Positions 34,932 through 44,306 of a DNA stretch of 64,000 nt are shown one piece after another; the stretch's first letter is position 1; each line of letters opens with the position of its first letter. Position numbers and translations under genes: made by a program. The stretch is from Kriegella sp963975415 (GTDB lineage: Bacteria > Bacteroidota > Bacteroidia > Flavobacteriales > Flavobacteriaceae). The stretch spans positions 1 to 64,000 of the forward strand of contig NZ_CAXBGN010000004.1 in NCBI RefSeq assembly GCF_963975415.1, given 5' to 3'. The notes below the pieces were generated by a model, which ran no database searches, was not told the origin of the DNA, and was given only the letters and a program-made list of their open reading frames with translations.

Positions 34932-36194
34932 CTATTGTCCCCTAATGATTTCTACAGGATCTATTTTCTCTGCTTTTCGGGCAGGCAGGTAGCCCGCCAA
35001 AAAGGTCGAAACCATCGCAAATACTACCCCGATAACATAATACGAAATATCGTAATTGACAGGAAACGTCTTAATTGTGGGAAGAGCCTGTGTCTCGAAG
35101 GGCAAATTATCGATTATGACAGATATTCCATACCCGACAAGAATACCAAAAAATCCCCCGACCAAGCCAATTAAGAGGGCTTGGCTCATAAATATGTACT
35201 TTACGTCTTTCCCTGAAAAACCGGCCGCCTTTAAAATGGCTATGTCATTCATCTTTTCGTAGATAAGCATGTTCAATATATTGTAGATGCCGAACCCCGC
35301 CACAATCAAAAGCGTAATCGATACGGCGTAGGTAATCAAGTTACGTATGGAGGTACCGGTCTCGAACTGGGCATTTGCCTCATTGATATCGATAGCTGTT
35401 ACATAAAATTGTTTTTCCAGGCGTTCAGCCATGGCAACGGCCTGCTCCATTTCGTAGAGTTTTATATTGATATCAGTAATATAATTTCTTGGTTCTCCCA
35501 ATATGCGTTGCACCGTCTTAAGACTCGCGAAACTCTGAATATCATCGATTTCAGAGAGTCCGCTTTGGTAAATCCCAACAATTTTTAAAGGAAAAACATC
35601 CCCTCCCACGGTACTTACCTGAACGGTATTGCCAACATGCAAGGACATTTTCGTTGCAGCCCCGGCCCCCATAAGTATACCATTATCGAAATTGGCCAGT
35701 GTCTCAGGGTCACCTTTGACGACATAATCACCGAAATTAAAAAGACGTACTTCTTCTTTCACATCGATACCGACCAAATTTCCGCCTAATTCAATCGATC
35801 CCGAAATATAGAATATCTGTGCATTCACTTGAGGAGTCGCGCCCTTGACATCAGGATTTTCATTCAATTTTTTCATTAACGGAAGAGCGTTGTGAATTTT
35901 GGTCTGTGTAAACTTGGGTTTTACAGAGTGCACTATTTTAATACCGTCCCGTACCTTTTCGTAAAAATCTATGGGTTGTTTTATCGAAGGTTTTATTTCA
36001 TTATAAATATGCACGTGTGGCGTTCTATTGAGGATAAGACCATCTAAAAGTCCGTTAAGTCCGGTCATAAAACTCACCAAGATAATAAAGGTGCCTATGC
36101 CAAAAGTCACACCTAGAGCGGCAACTCCCGTTTGTTTGATACGTGAAAGCAGATGCGTTTTCGAGATACTTAATATGATGCTCCAATTGGTCAT
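34932..36194 (-). CDS. FtsX/MacB-type ABC transporter permease
   Basis: A 420-residue permease with one N-terminal membrane helix (about residues 18-45), a large periplasmic domain (50-270) and three C-terminal helices (about 285-310, 335-365, 385-405) ending with YLPARKAEKIDPVEIIRGQ, the family tail. This layout is shared by LolC/E and MacB permeases. Its start overlaps the end of the upstream adaptor gene by one base. Confidence 0.9.
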   Translation of the reverse strand: MTNWSIILSISKTHLLSRIKQTGVAALGVTFGIGTFIILVSFMTGLNGLLDGLILNRTPHVHIYNEIKPSIKQPIDFYEKVRDGIKIVHSVKPKFTQTKIHNALPLMKKLNENPDVKGATPQVNAQIFYISGSIELGGNLVGIDVKEEVRLFNFGDYVVKGDPETLANFDNGILMGAGAATKMSLHVGNTVQVSTVGGDVFPLKIVGIYQSGLSEIDDIQSFASLKTVQRILGEPRNYITDINIKLYEMEQAVAMAERLEKQFYVTAIDINEANAQFETGTSIRNLITYAVSITLLIVAGFGIYNILNMLIYEKMNDIAILKAAGFSGKDVKYIFMSQALLIGLVGGFFGILVGYGISVIIDNLPFETQALPTIKTFPVNYDISYYVIGVVFAMVSTFLAGYLPARKAEKIDPVEIIRGQ

Positions 36195-37276
36195 TATTCA
36201 GGTCTATAGATTTTCGTAACTGCATCGATACCCGAGATAATCTCCACTTCCTCTATATTTCTTTTGCCGGTAGTGACATCTTTAAGACCATCATCTGTTT
36301 TTACTTGGTTGTTTTCCGTCAAGTATTCCAAGGGTATAGTCAATGTGTTCTCTTTTTCGGAGATAACAATATTGGCCTCCCCTGCCAGTCCCGGATACAA
36401 AACCTGGGGGGCACTTTCAAAAACAGCTTCGACTTTAAAGGTTTGGGTGCGTTCATCTTTCTTAGGATAGATCTTAACTACTTTTCCCTCGAAAAGTGCA
36501 TCGGAATAGGCATCTAAAGTAATCAAGACTTTTTGACCCTTTTCGATTTTTACGATATCTACCTCATCGATCAATAAATCGACAATAAAAACATTGGAAC
36601 TACCCATACTGGCCAACGGTTGTTGCGTTGTAATAATTTCTCCCTCATTTCGATAGATGGCATATACGCGGCCATTTATTTTACTGGTGAGCATAAAATC
36701 CTTCGTATTTATAATAGCCGATTGGTAATTGTTGTCAGCTTGACGCACACGGCTCTGTAAATCGTTTTGAGTACGCAGGTACCGATTATTCAATTGCTCT
36801 AATGTATTGGCCGATGCTTCATAGTTCAATTTTTTAACTTCAAATTCGGCCTGAGATCCTATCTTTTGTTCCCAGAGCCTTTGCTGACGCATAAAGTTCA
36901 CAGAGTCGTTCTGGAACTTCAATTGCGCGGTTTGAAGTTCCTTCTGAAGACCTGCAAGCACAGCCGCATTTCCACTATAATCTTCTTTTGCCTGCTGCAG
37001 ACTCAGTTTGGCGTTCTCACGATTCAGATCAGGCATTTTATTAAAAATCTGAAACAATTGTTGGCCCTTGATCACGGTATCCCCCTCGTTAACCAACTGC
37101 CTGTCCAAAATTCCCGCTACCGCCGAATAAACTTCATAGAGACTGTCAGGTTGCACCAAGGCCGAGGCATAAACCGATTCTACAAGTGTGGTTCTTTTAG
37201 GAGTAATTCCATCTTTTTTACTTTTACACGAAAAAAATAACACTATCGAAAAAATGACAACTAATTTTTGAAACAT
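36194..37276 (-). CDS. Efflux transporter periplasmic adaptor (HlyD/MacA-like lipoprotein)
   Basis: A 360-residue adaptor. The signal ends in FFSC, a lipobox, so it is anchored to the membrane. A lipoyl-like half (VYSAVAGILDRQLVNEGDTVIKGQ), a long coiled coil (about residues 75-165) and the returning barrel segment (LTSKINGRVYAIYRNEGEII) match MacA/HlyD-type proteins. As first gene of the three-gene operon it would link the FtsX-like permease to an outer membrane channel encoded elsewhere. The exported substrate is unknown. Confidence 0.88.
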   Translation of the reverse strand: MFQKLVVIFSIVLFFSCKSKKDGITPKRTTLVESVYASALVQPDSLYEVYSAVAGILDRQLVNEGDTVIKGQQLFQIFNKMPDLNRENAKLSLQQAKEDYSGNAAVLAGLQKELQTAQLKFQNDSVNFMRQQRLWEQKIGSQAEFEVKKLNYEASANTLEQLNNRYLRTQNDLQSRVRQADNNYQSAIINTKDFMLTSKINGRVYAIYRNEGEIITTQQPLASMGSSNVFIVDLLIDEVDIVKIEKGQKVLITLDAYSDALFEGKVVKIYPKKDERTQTFKVEAVFESAPQVLYPGLAGEANIVISEKENTLTIPLEYLTENNQVKTDDGLKDVTTGKRNIEEVEIISGIDAVTKIYRPE

Positions 37277-37357
37277 GGTGTTGCGCTTAACTCTCTTAAT
37301 TAAAAATTATTTATCGGTTTCTTTTCTAACTTAATTACGTAAATAATAAATAAGAGG

Positions 37358-37936
37358 TTATAAAGAATTCTCGATATGTTTTCGCAATTTACCGAGATGG
37401 TAGGCTACCGAGAAATTAAACATTCCCAAGGCCAAAAAGCCCATTGCAGTGGCATAAACAATACTTAAACCTCCCAATACCGGATAGATATAGATTAAGA
37501 TGGCGAAGAGCAGTGTGCCTATTCCCATGGCCAGCATCCAAACCCATCCTTTAATATCGAACGATTTGAGGCGTAACGCGATTAATGTGGAAACAACCCC
37601 TTTGTACATTAACCAAATAGCCAAAACATAAGGCAGCATGGACATGGTCATTACAGGATTGAATAGTAGCACTCCCCCGATTATAAAATCTATGATTCCA
37701 CCGACCAAATGCCAACCCCAATTATTGGTTTCCTTGCGGTATAGCGTCGAACCGACAATTTCAAACACTCCCGTTATAATCAACGCCAGCGTAAAAAAAA
37801 GGCTAAGCGACATATAGCTGGTCATCGGGGTAATAAATATCCAAGTCCCCAAGAGCAAAAAAAGAATTCCCAATAACAGATGTTTCCACCATTTTTTTGT
37901 TTGAGGTTCGTAATGCTTACGTGTGAAATAATTCAT
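37358..37936 (-). CDS. HdeD/DUF308 family membrane protein
   Basis: A 192-residue protein with six membrane helices in three pairs (HLLLGILFLLLGTWIF, LFFTLALIITGVFEIV, GGIIDFIIGGVLLF and so on), the HdeD/DUF308 pattern. Members are linked to acid and other stress responses. Its position directly opposite the universal stress gene, divergent from it, supports a stress role. Confidence 0.85.
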   Translation of the reverse strand: MNYFTRKHYEPQTKKWWKHLLLGILFLLLGTWIFITPMTSYMSLSLFFTLALIITGVFEIVGSTLYRKETNNWGWHLVGGIIDFIIGGVLLFNPVMTMSMLPYVLAIWLMYKGVVSTLIALRLKSFDIKGWVWMLAMGIGTLLFAILIYIYPVLGGLSIVYATAMGFLALGMFNFSVAYHLGKLRKHIENSL

Positions 37937-37956
37937 GATTTTTTACTTAATCTCAT

Positions 37957-37964
37957 CAAAACTA
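37957..37964 (-). promoter_or_regulatory. -7 promoter motif for the HdeD-like gene
   Basis: On the minus strand this reads TAGTTTTG, a match to TAnnTTTG, 20 bases before the ATG at 37936. No -33 box is visible at the usual distance. Confidence 0.4.
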
Positions 37965-38129
37965 CAATGCTATTTTGAGTTCTGGAATGATATAAATCAT
38001 GTACATATTGCATGGTTCCGTAAAAAACTAACCAAATTTAATAATTTACAAACACTACTAAATCAATGGGTTAAACTACCTGACAAATGTCATAGTTTTA
38101 AAAAAAGACACCAATTATCTTTAAAACAA

Positions 38130-38987
38130 ATGAATCGAAATATGAGAAAAGTTTTGGTGCCCACAGATTTTTCAGAAAACGCCTTGAATGCGATAAAATA
38201 CGCTTGTCAGATCTTTAAATATGAAAAAAGCGAATTTTTTATCGTACACACCTTTGCTGACGAAGTATATCGTCGCGATGTAGATAATGATCGTTCTCTT
38301 TTAAATGAATTAAAAGAAACGATCTTTCAGAAGTCTGAAGAAGAACTGCAAAGGGTACAGCACGCAATAACCGCCTATTCCCCGAACCCAAAACACAATT
38401 ACAACTATATTTCTGCATTTGGTACTTTAGTCGACGAAGTAAACGATATCGTTAACAAAGAGCATATGGATATTGTAGTCATGGCCACTCGCGGTCAAAC
38501 CAATGATCGCAGTATTACCTTTGGCAGCAATACCCTACAAGTACTCAAGTATGTCGATTGTCCAGTGTTGGCTATTCCAGAGAATTATGCGTACCATCCA
38601 CCAAAAGAAGTATTATTTCCGACCAATTATTTATTGCCTTACAAACGTCGCGAGCTAAAATTGCTCTCTGACATGACAGAGTCCTTCCGGTCCATCATTC
38701 ACCTACTTTATATCGACCCGATAAAGCGACTTTCTTTACGCCAAGAAGACAATCAAGAATTTCTAAGGCAGTGCCTAAGAAAAAATAAACTGGTCTTTGA
38801 GACCACACCGGAAAAAGACAAAACCATTGCAATATCAAAATATATCGTACATAAAAAAATAGACATGCTGGTGATTGTGAATTCCAGACATTCCTATATC
38901 GAAGATATGTTGTATCAATCTACCATCGACAAACTTGGCCTTCATGTTAAAATACCATTCTTGGTCATGCAGAATTTGTCGCGATAA
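38130..38987 (+). CDS. Universal stress protein, tandem UspA domains
   Basis: The open frame extends to 37935, but the upstream 65 residues look noncoding, and the ATG at 38130 gives MNRNMRKVLVPTDFSENAL, the normal UspA start. The product is about 285 residues with two UspA domains: residues 5-150, with the nucleotide-loop pattern MATRGQTNDRSITFGSNT near its end, and a more divergent second copy (about 155-280). Such proteins bind ATP and modulate stress survival. It leads a plus-strand run of stress-type genes. Confidence 0.88.
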   Translation: MNRNMRKVLVPTDFSENALNAIKYACQIFKYEKSEFFIVHTFADEVYRRDVDNDRSLLNELKETIFQKSEEELQRVQHAITAYSPNPKHNYNYISAFGTLVDEVNDIVNKEHMDIVVMATRGQTNDRSITFGSNTLQVLKYVDCPVLAIPENYAYHPPKEVLFPTNYLLPYKRRELKLLSDMTESFRSIIHLLYIDPIKRLSLRQEDNQEFLRQCLRKNKLVFETTPEKDKTIAISKYIVHKKIDMLVIVNSRHSYIEDMLYQSTIDKLGLHVKIPFLVMQNLSR

Positions 38988-39108
38988 AAGCAAATACAAT
39001 TTCAGTATCCACAGAAATATGGAAAATTTCATATACCAACTTTCTACAGTATCTCTGTTGTACTGACCGGCATTAAGCACTGATATAAACATCACTAAAT
39101 TCAATAAT

Positions 39109-39522
39109 ATGAAAAAAATAGGTATTTGGATGGATAGGCAAAAGGCCCATATCGTTACATTGACCGATGATGGGGAAAAATTGGACACTCTTTTTTCCGA
39201 TGTAGAATTTTTCAATTTAAAGAGTAGTGCACCGGCCCGGGTAAGATCGGGTGGACCGCAAGATGTGGTACATGAACGTAAATATTTAGAAAGGGAAAAT
39301 CATCAATTGAAGGAATACTTCGAAAAATTGGCACATTCGATTAAAGGGGCCGATGCCCTAGCAATCTTTGGCCCGGCAGATGCAGGGGAGAAATTCAAAA
39401 AAGAACTGGAAGAAAAGCATACAGCTTTGGCCAAAAAGTTAAAGACGCTACGAAAAGCGGATAGTATGACCGACAATCAGGTGAAGGCACTGGTCAGGGA
39501 TTTTTATAAGCACCTTAAATAG
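39109..39522 (+). CDS. eRF1 domain 2-like protein (bacterial archaeo-eRF1-related family)
   Basis: A 137-residue cytosolic protein. It opens with a strand pair like that of the central eRF1/Pelota domain (MKKIGIWMDRQKAHIVTLTD), followed by an RKYLERENHQLKEYFEKL helix, the loop ALAIFGPADAGEKFKKEL (equivalent to the GPG-type strand-loop) and a helical tail. I read this as a member of the bacterial eRF1-like families that have been proposed to act at ribosomes under stress. Role here is inference. Its stop abuts the start of the MscS gene, so it is cotranscribed with it. Confidence 0.65.
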   Translation: MKKIGIWMDRQKAHIVTLTDDGEKLDTLFSDVEFFNLKSSAPARVRSGGPQDVVHERKYLERENHQLKEYFEKLAHSIKGADALAIFGPADAGEKFKKELEEKHTALAKKLKTLRKADSMTDNQVKALVRDFYKHLK

Positions 39523-40422
39523 ATGCAAGAACTGTCTGATTTTCTTAAGACCCCCATGGTAAGTAAAATACTGGTCATGCTACTCTGGCTCATCATTATC
39601 TTACTCGCCATTGGCTTTCTACGCAAGCTATTAAAGCGGCGTATAGAAGACAGGGCGATTCGTTATAAGGCTCAAAAGGGTATCGAAATCATTGGTTACG
39701 CACTTATTGTGCTATTAATCGTGGTTTCTTTTACTCTTGACGATGTAAGTGACTATACAATTGTTATAGGGCTATTCACAGCGGGGCTTACCTTTACATT
39801 ACAAGAATTGATTCTGAGCATTGCGGGGTCGTTCTATATCTTTTTCGTACGGGTCTACAAACCGGGCGACCGCATTGAAATCAATGGAATCAAAGGCGAT
39901 GTTATCGATATCGATAGCATATATACCACCATTATGGAAATGGGCGAATGGGTAACAAGTGATAATTATTCAGGCAGGATAATCAAGATCAGCAATGCCT
40001 TTGTATTTAAGGGTCCGATAAAGAACTATTCGATGGATTTCCCCTTCGTTTGGGATGATGTCAACGTACTGATAACGCACGAATCAGATGTGGAACTCGC
40101 CAAGAAACTCATTTTAGAAATTGCTGAAAGCCAGCTATCGGACTATGCCCAAAATTCTAAGGCGAAATGGGAAGAAATGGTAAAACGCTATTACATCGAG
40201 AATGCGACTATCGACCCCACTATTGCTATCAATTTGACCGATAATTGGATCGAGGTCAACCTAAGATACATCACAGATTACAAACGCAGACGTGCGACCA
40301 AACACGAACTGTTCGATGCCATTCAAAAAGCGGTGCGCCAAACGCACGGAAAAGTAATCTTGGCCTCGACCACTTTACAACTTCTTAAAATTCCTGAATT
40401 AGATGTCAACATTAAAAAATAG
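39523..40422 (+). CDS. Small-conductance mechanosensitive channel family protein (MscS)
   Basis: A 299-residue inner-membrane channel. Three hydrophobic segments (about residues 14-33, 48-68, 72-105) lead into the pore-lining helix and the beta domain with FFVRVYKPGDRIEINGIKGDVIDI and ISNAFVFKGPIKNYS, the MscS landmarks. It would open under membrane tension to release solutes. It begins immediately after the eRF1-like stop (no gap) and is followed after one base by the nuclease fusion, so translation is likely coupled. Confidence 0.9.
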   Translation: MQELSDFLKTPMVSKILVMLLWLIIILLAIGFLRKLLKRRIEDRAIRYKAQKGIEIIGYALIVLLIVVSFTLDDVSDYTIVIGLFTAGLTFTLQELILSIAGSFYIFFVRVYKPGDRIEINGIKGDVIDIDSIYTTIMEMGEWVTSDNYSGRIIKISNAFVFKGPIKNYSMDFPFVWDDVNVLITHESDVELAKKLILEIAESQLSDYAQNSKAKWEEMVKRYYIENATIDPTIAINLTDNWIEVNLRYITDYKRRRATKHELFDAIQKAVRQTHGKVILASTTLQLLKIPELDVNIKK

Positions 40423-40423
40423 C

Positions 40424-41290
40424 ATGGCAAACGAAGATACCTTGGCCAACAAAGAGACAATGGTTGATATTGTTAAATCGTCTGGCGAAAAAGTACGGTT
40501 TTCTATGGATAAATTGCGCAGTTCGCTACGGCATAGCGGAGCCTCCGATGCCATAGTGAAACAAATTGTGAATACCGTACGGGATGAACTCTATCACGGT
40601 ATCTCAACCAATGAAATTTATAACCGGGCCTTTTCCCTATTGCAAAAGAAAAAGTCAGTTTTCGCCTCTAAATACAAACTTAAAAAAGCCATTTACGAAT
40701 TGGGACCTACAGGATTTCCTTTTGAGAAATTCGTGGCCGCCATTTTAACCTATTCGGGATATACAACGGAGGTCGGTAAAATAATGCAAGGTATTTGTGT
40801 GACACATGAAATTGATGTTTTTGCGGTAAAAAATGAGAAGGTGAGCATTATCGAATGTAAATTCCATAGTGAAGAAGGCCGAAACTGTAATATAAAAGTG
40901 CCCTTGTATATCAACTCGCGATATCAAGATGTCAAACAACAATGGGACAAAAAAAAGGATGAAACGCTGAAAATGGGTCGCGGCATGGTCGTCACCAACA
41001 CCCGTTTTACGGCCGATGCCATTACCTATGGCAAATGTATCGGACTAAACCTTTTGAGTTGGGACCACCCCAAAGACAACGGTCTTAAAGATAAAATCGA
41101 CCGTTTGGGTCTTTATCCTATAACCGTATCGCAACTACTTACTGAGCGTGAGAAACAATTTTTGTTAAGCAGGGATGTCGTGCTTTGCCGACAACTACTC
41201 AAAGATAAATTCTTTTTAGACCATCTTGGAATTTCTGAAACCCGAAAAGAAAAAATAGTATCGGAGGTGCAACAACTGTGCAGTTCATGA
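40424..41290 (+). CDS. ATP-cone domain fused to a Mrr-type restriction endonuclease domain
   Basis: The frame can start at 40403, overlapping MscS, but the ATG at 40424, just after the MscS stop, is preferred (288 residues). Residues 12-90 form an ATP-cone (VDIVKSSGEKVRFSMDKLRSSL ... ISTNEIYNRAFSLL), the nucleotide-sensing domain of ribonucleotide reductases and NrdR. A PD-(D/E)XK-type nuclease domain follows: ETIDVF-like strand HEIDVFAVKNEKVSIIECKFH holds the D...E-C-K motif, preceded by FEKFVAAILTYSGYTTEV. This suggests a nucleotide-gated nuclease. Cytosolic. Confidence 0.75.
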   Translation: MANEDTLANKETMVDIVKSSGEKVRFSMDKLRSSLRHSGASDAIVKQIVNTVRDELYHGISTNEIYNRAFSLLQKKKSVFASKYKLKKAIYELGPTGFPFEKFVAAILTYSGYTTEVGKIMQGICVTHEIDVFAVKNEKVSIIECKFHSEEGRNCNIKVPLYINSRYQDVKQQWDKKKDETLKMGRGMVVTNTRFTADAITYGKCIGLNLLSWDHPKDNGLKDKIDRLGLYPITVSQLLTEREKQFLLSRDVVLCRQLLKDKFFLDHLGISETRKEKIVSEVQQLCSS

Positions 41291-41322
41291 AATACCATTG
41301 CTAAAAACAGTCTTTCATTCAA

Positions 41323-42693
41323 ATGAAAAAAGTAAAAATACATTTTTTAGGGGCCTCGGGAACGGTAACGGGTTCCAAATATTACCTCGAAACTCCAGAA
41401 CTGAACGTTATGGTCGATTGTGGCATGTTTCAGGGTTTAAAAGAGTTACGCAGCCTAAATTGGCAACCGCTGCCCATTGACGCCTCCAAGATCGATGTGG
41501 TACTATTGACCCATGGTCACTTGGATCATACAGGGTATCTACCACGATTGGTCAAAGAAGGGTTTCAAGGTCAAATCATCGCCACCCCACCGACTTTGGC
41601 CATAACCTCCATTATTTTAAGGGACAGCGCCAAAATTCATGAAGAAGAAGCCGAAAAGGCTAATGCAGAAGGGTATAGCAAGCATCATCCCGCTTTAGCA
41701 TTTTACAACATTAAGGAAGCCCAAAAAGCCATAGATCTTTTTCAATATGGGGAAAAAGATGAATGGATAGTACTATCTGAAAACATTCGTTTTAAATTTC
41801 GATACAACGGGCATATCATAGGCGCAACGTTCGTCGAGTTGTCTGTTTTTGGAAAAGTATTCGTTTTCTCAGGAGATATTGGCCGAAAGGAAGATGTATT
41901 GTTATCGGCTCCCGAACATCCGAAATGGGCAGATTATCTTTTTATGGAAAGTACCTATGGCAACAAAGTGCATCCTAAAGAAAATGTAGAGGAAATTTTG
42001 GTCACCCTTATCAAAGAGAGCATTCATCAAAAGGGAAATTTAATTATCCCTTCCTTCGCTGTAGAACGTTTACAATCGTTGATGTATGTGCTATGGAAAT
42101 TGTACAGAAAGAACCGCATTCCCCATATCCCCATTTTTATAGATAGCCCTATGGGCAATAATGTATTGTCCGTTTTTGAAAACCATACCGATTGGCATAA
42201 GCTTCCACCCGATGAATGCCGTGCCATGTGCAACCATTTCAACATCATCACTTCTTATCGGGATACTTGGAAAACCATCGACGATAAAAGGTCTAAAGTC
42301 GTCATTGCCGGAAGCGGAATGGTAACTGGCGGCAGGGTGCTGACCTATTTGAAGCAGCTGATCGATATTCCCAGCACAACCGTATTGCTTATAGGTTTTC
42401 AGGCCGAGGGCACAAGGGGTCGGCAATTGCTTGAAGGGGCCCACGAAATTAAATTGTTCGGAAAATACAGCCCTGTAAAAGCAAAAATCGAACACTTTGA
42501 AAGTCTATCGGCCCATGCCGACCAAGAGGAATTGGTGTACTGGCTAAAAGACATCGAGAACATTCCTGAAAAAGTATTTTTGGTACATGGCGAACCCTTG
42601 GCCTTGGATGCCTTTCGCGTCAAAATTAAAGATACCTTCGGGTGGCACGTACAGATTCCAAAGTTATACGATACGGTTGAAGTTATGGTGTAA
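41323..42693 (+). CDS. Beta-CASP metallo-beta-lactamase RNase-type protein
   Basis: A 456-residue protein with the metallo-beta-lactamase motif HGHLDHTG (residues 64-71), the FSGDIGR and MESTYGNKVH segments, a beta-CASP insert, and the C-terminal RNA-specificity region with SGMVTGGRVL, SAHADQEEL and VHGEPLALD. This is the CPSF73-like prokaryotic exonuclease/endonuclease group, acting on RNA in the cytosol. It lies 32 bases after the ATP-cone nuclease and closes the operon. Confidence 0.9.
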   Translation: MKKVKIHFLGASGTVTGSKYYLETPELNVMVDCGMFQGLKELRSLNWQPLPIDASKIDVVLLTHGHLDHTGYLPRLVKEGFQGQIIATPPTLAITSIILRDSAKIHEEEAEKANAEGYSKHHPALAFYNIKEAQKAIDLFQYGEKDEWIVLSENIRFKFRYNGHIIGATFVELSVFGKVFVFSGDIGRKEDVLLSAPEHPKWADYLFMESTYGNKVHPKENVEEILVTLIKESIHQKGNLIIPSFAVERLQSLMYVLWKLYRKNRIPHIPIFIDSPMGNNVLSVFENHTDWHKLPPDECRAMCNHFNIITSYRDTWKTIDDKRSKVVIAGSGMVTGGRVLTYLKQLIDIPSTTVLLIGFQAEGTRGRQLLEGAHEIKLFGKYSPVKAKIEHFESLSAHADQEELVYWLKDIENIPEKVFLVHGEPLALDAFRVKIKDTFGWHVQIPKLYDTVEVMV

Positions 42694-42919
42694 TTTATCA
42701 ATTGCTACATAGGTATATGACATGTACTTCACCCAAAAGCGAGGGAATTTCGATTGTAACTTGCAGGGTCTTTTTGAGTAATGTATTTTTAGGTTTCCCA
42801 TACGAAGAGAATACAGCGGGTGCCTAGCAATACGGTAGACCAAAATTAGGATGTCATCGTTCTTAAATCTTCTTGAATCGTGGCACAGGTATAGAACTTT
42901 TAATATCCAAAATAAAAGA

Positions 42920-44149
42920 ATGAACAATCGAAATAATAAAGAATACTCCCGTCGCAATTTTCTAGGGGTGACCGCTGCAACGGGAACCGCCCTTGCCCTT
43001 TCCCCACGCTTCGCCTTTGCGGGCATACCGACTTCATCAAGAAAAGTACGTGTAGGTGTCGTCGGCGGAAGATTCGGTCTTGGATTTTTCTTTAATGAAC
43101 ACCCCAATGTCATCGTCGAAGCGGTTAGTGATCTGCGGGCTGATCGTCGGGCGGCGCTTATGAGCACCTATAAATGTAATACGGCCTACAACTCGTTGGA
43201 ACTATTATTAAAAGACCCAAAAATCGAAGCTGTAGGTATTTTCACCCCTGCCCCAGATCATGCCGACCATGTTGTTCAAACCCTCAAAGCAGGCAAACAT
43301 GCATTATGTGCGGTACCTGCGGCCTTGACCATCGAAGATTGTTATCGAATTTTAGAAGCCGTTAAATCGACCGGAAAGAAATACATGATGGCCGAAACTT
43401 CCACCTACAGACAAGAAACGATTACCGCAAAAAAGATGTATAAAGCGGGCAAGTTTGGTTCCATTTTTAGTAGTTCGGCCCAATATTACCATCCGGGTCT
43501 TGAAGAATTGTATTTCAACCCCGATGGTTCCGCTACTTGGCGCCATGGCTTTCCACCCATGCTGTATCCTACCCATGTTACCGCTTTTTTGATTGCCGTG
43601 ACCGGGGAACGATTGACCCATGTGACCGGAATTGGTTGGGGCGATAACGACCCCATCCTTAAGGGGAATCCGTACAACAATCCGTTTTGGAATGAAACCG
43701 CCTTCTTTAAAACCGATCGCGGAAATTCGTTTACAGGCGAAGTATGCTGGCGGGGTGCCTTGTCACATTGTGAAAAAGGGGAATGGCGTGGTGATAAAAT
43801 GAGTTACTATATGGGTTATAAGAATGAACCGATACACACGGTTCATGCCGGTGATACATTGGTAAAAGATGACGGTGGCTTTACGGTAGCCCACCCTGAA
43901 CTAAAACCCTACGATCAAGAGAAGTGGTATGAAACCGATGCTTTGCCAGAGGCGATGCGCCATAATAGCGGGCATGGCGGCTCCCATACCTTTATTACGC
44001 ACGAGTTTATTTCAGCCATTATTGAAGACCGGGAACCGGAAGTGAATATCTATGAAGCCTTGGCTTATACCGCTCCGGGGATTATTGCCCATGAATCGGC
44101 ATTACAGGGCGGGGAATACAAACAAATTCCCAATTTTGATGAAGAATAG
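42920..44149 (+). CDS. Tat-exported Gfo/Idh/MocA family oxidoreductase
   Basis: The frame opens at 42851, but the ATG at 42920 starts MNNRNNKEYSRRNFLGVTAA, a twin-arginine signal peptide, giving 409 residues. The Rossmann region GVVGGRFGLGF and the EKP-like segment (GKHALCAVPAALT, here AVP instead of EKP) place it in the Gfo/Idh/MocA family, close to the glycosidase-type members that act on sugars in the periplasm with a bound NAD. The variant EKP motif leaves the exact activity open. It is followed by a GH43-like lipoprotein. Confidence 0.8.
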   Translation: MNNRNNKEYSRRNFLGVTAATGTALALSPRFAFAGIPTSSRKVRVGVVGGRFGLGFFFNEHPNVIVEAVSDLRADRRAALMSTYKCNTAYNSLELLLKDPKIEAVGIFTPAPDHADHVVQTLKAGKHALCAVPAALTIEDCYRILEAVKSTGKKYMMAETSTYRQETITAKKMYKAGKFGSIFSSSAQYYHPGLEELYFNPDGSATWRHGFPPMLYPTHVTAFLIAVTGERLTHVTGIGWGDNDPILKGNPYNNPFWNETAFFKTDRGNSFTGEVCWRGALSHCEKGEWRGDKMSYYMGYKNEPIHTVHAGDTLVKDDGGFTVAHPELKPYDQEKWYETDALPEAMRHNSGHGGSHTFITHEFISAIIEDREPEVNIYEALAYTAPGIIAHESALQGGEYKQIPNFDEE

Positions 44150-44306
44150 TGTTCTTCAGAAATTTTGTCAGACCCCTTCGTACGCCAAAAGCCGCGCTCA
44201 TTGGCCAATTCGTAACCACGGGATCGAATCTGTTGTCGTAGGCCCAAGACCTGTTTAAAAACTACCAGCTCATTTGACAAAGAAGTTATAGTGCCTCAAA
44301 AAAAGA

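Noticed and set aside
42664..43167. 167-codon minus-strand open frame
   Set aside because: It is antisense to the Tat signal and Rossmann region of the Gfo/Idh/MocA gene and to the intergenic gap. No domain or start signal.
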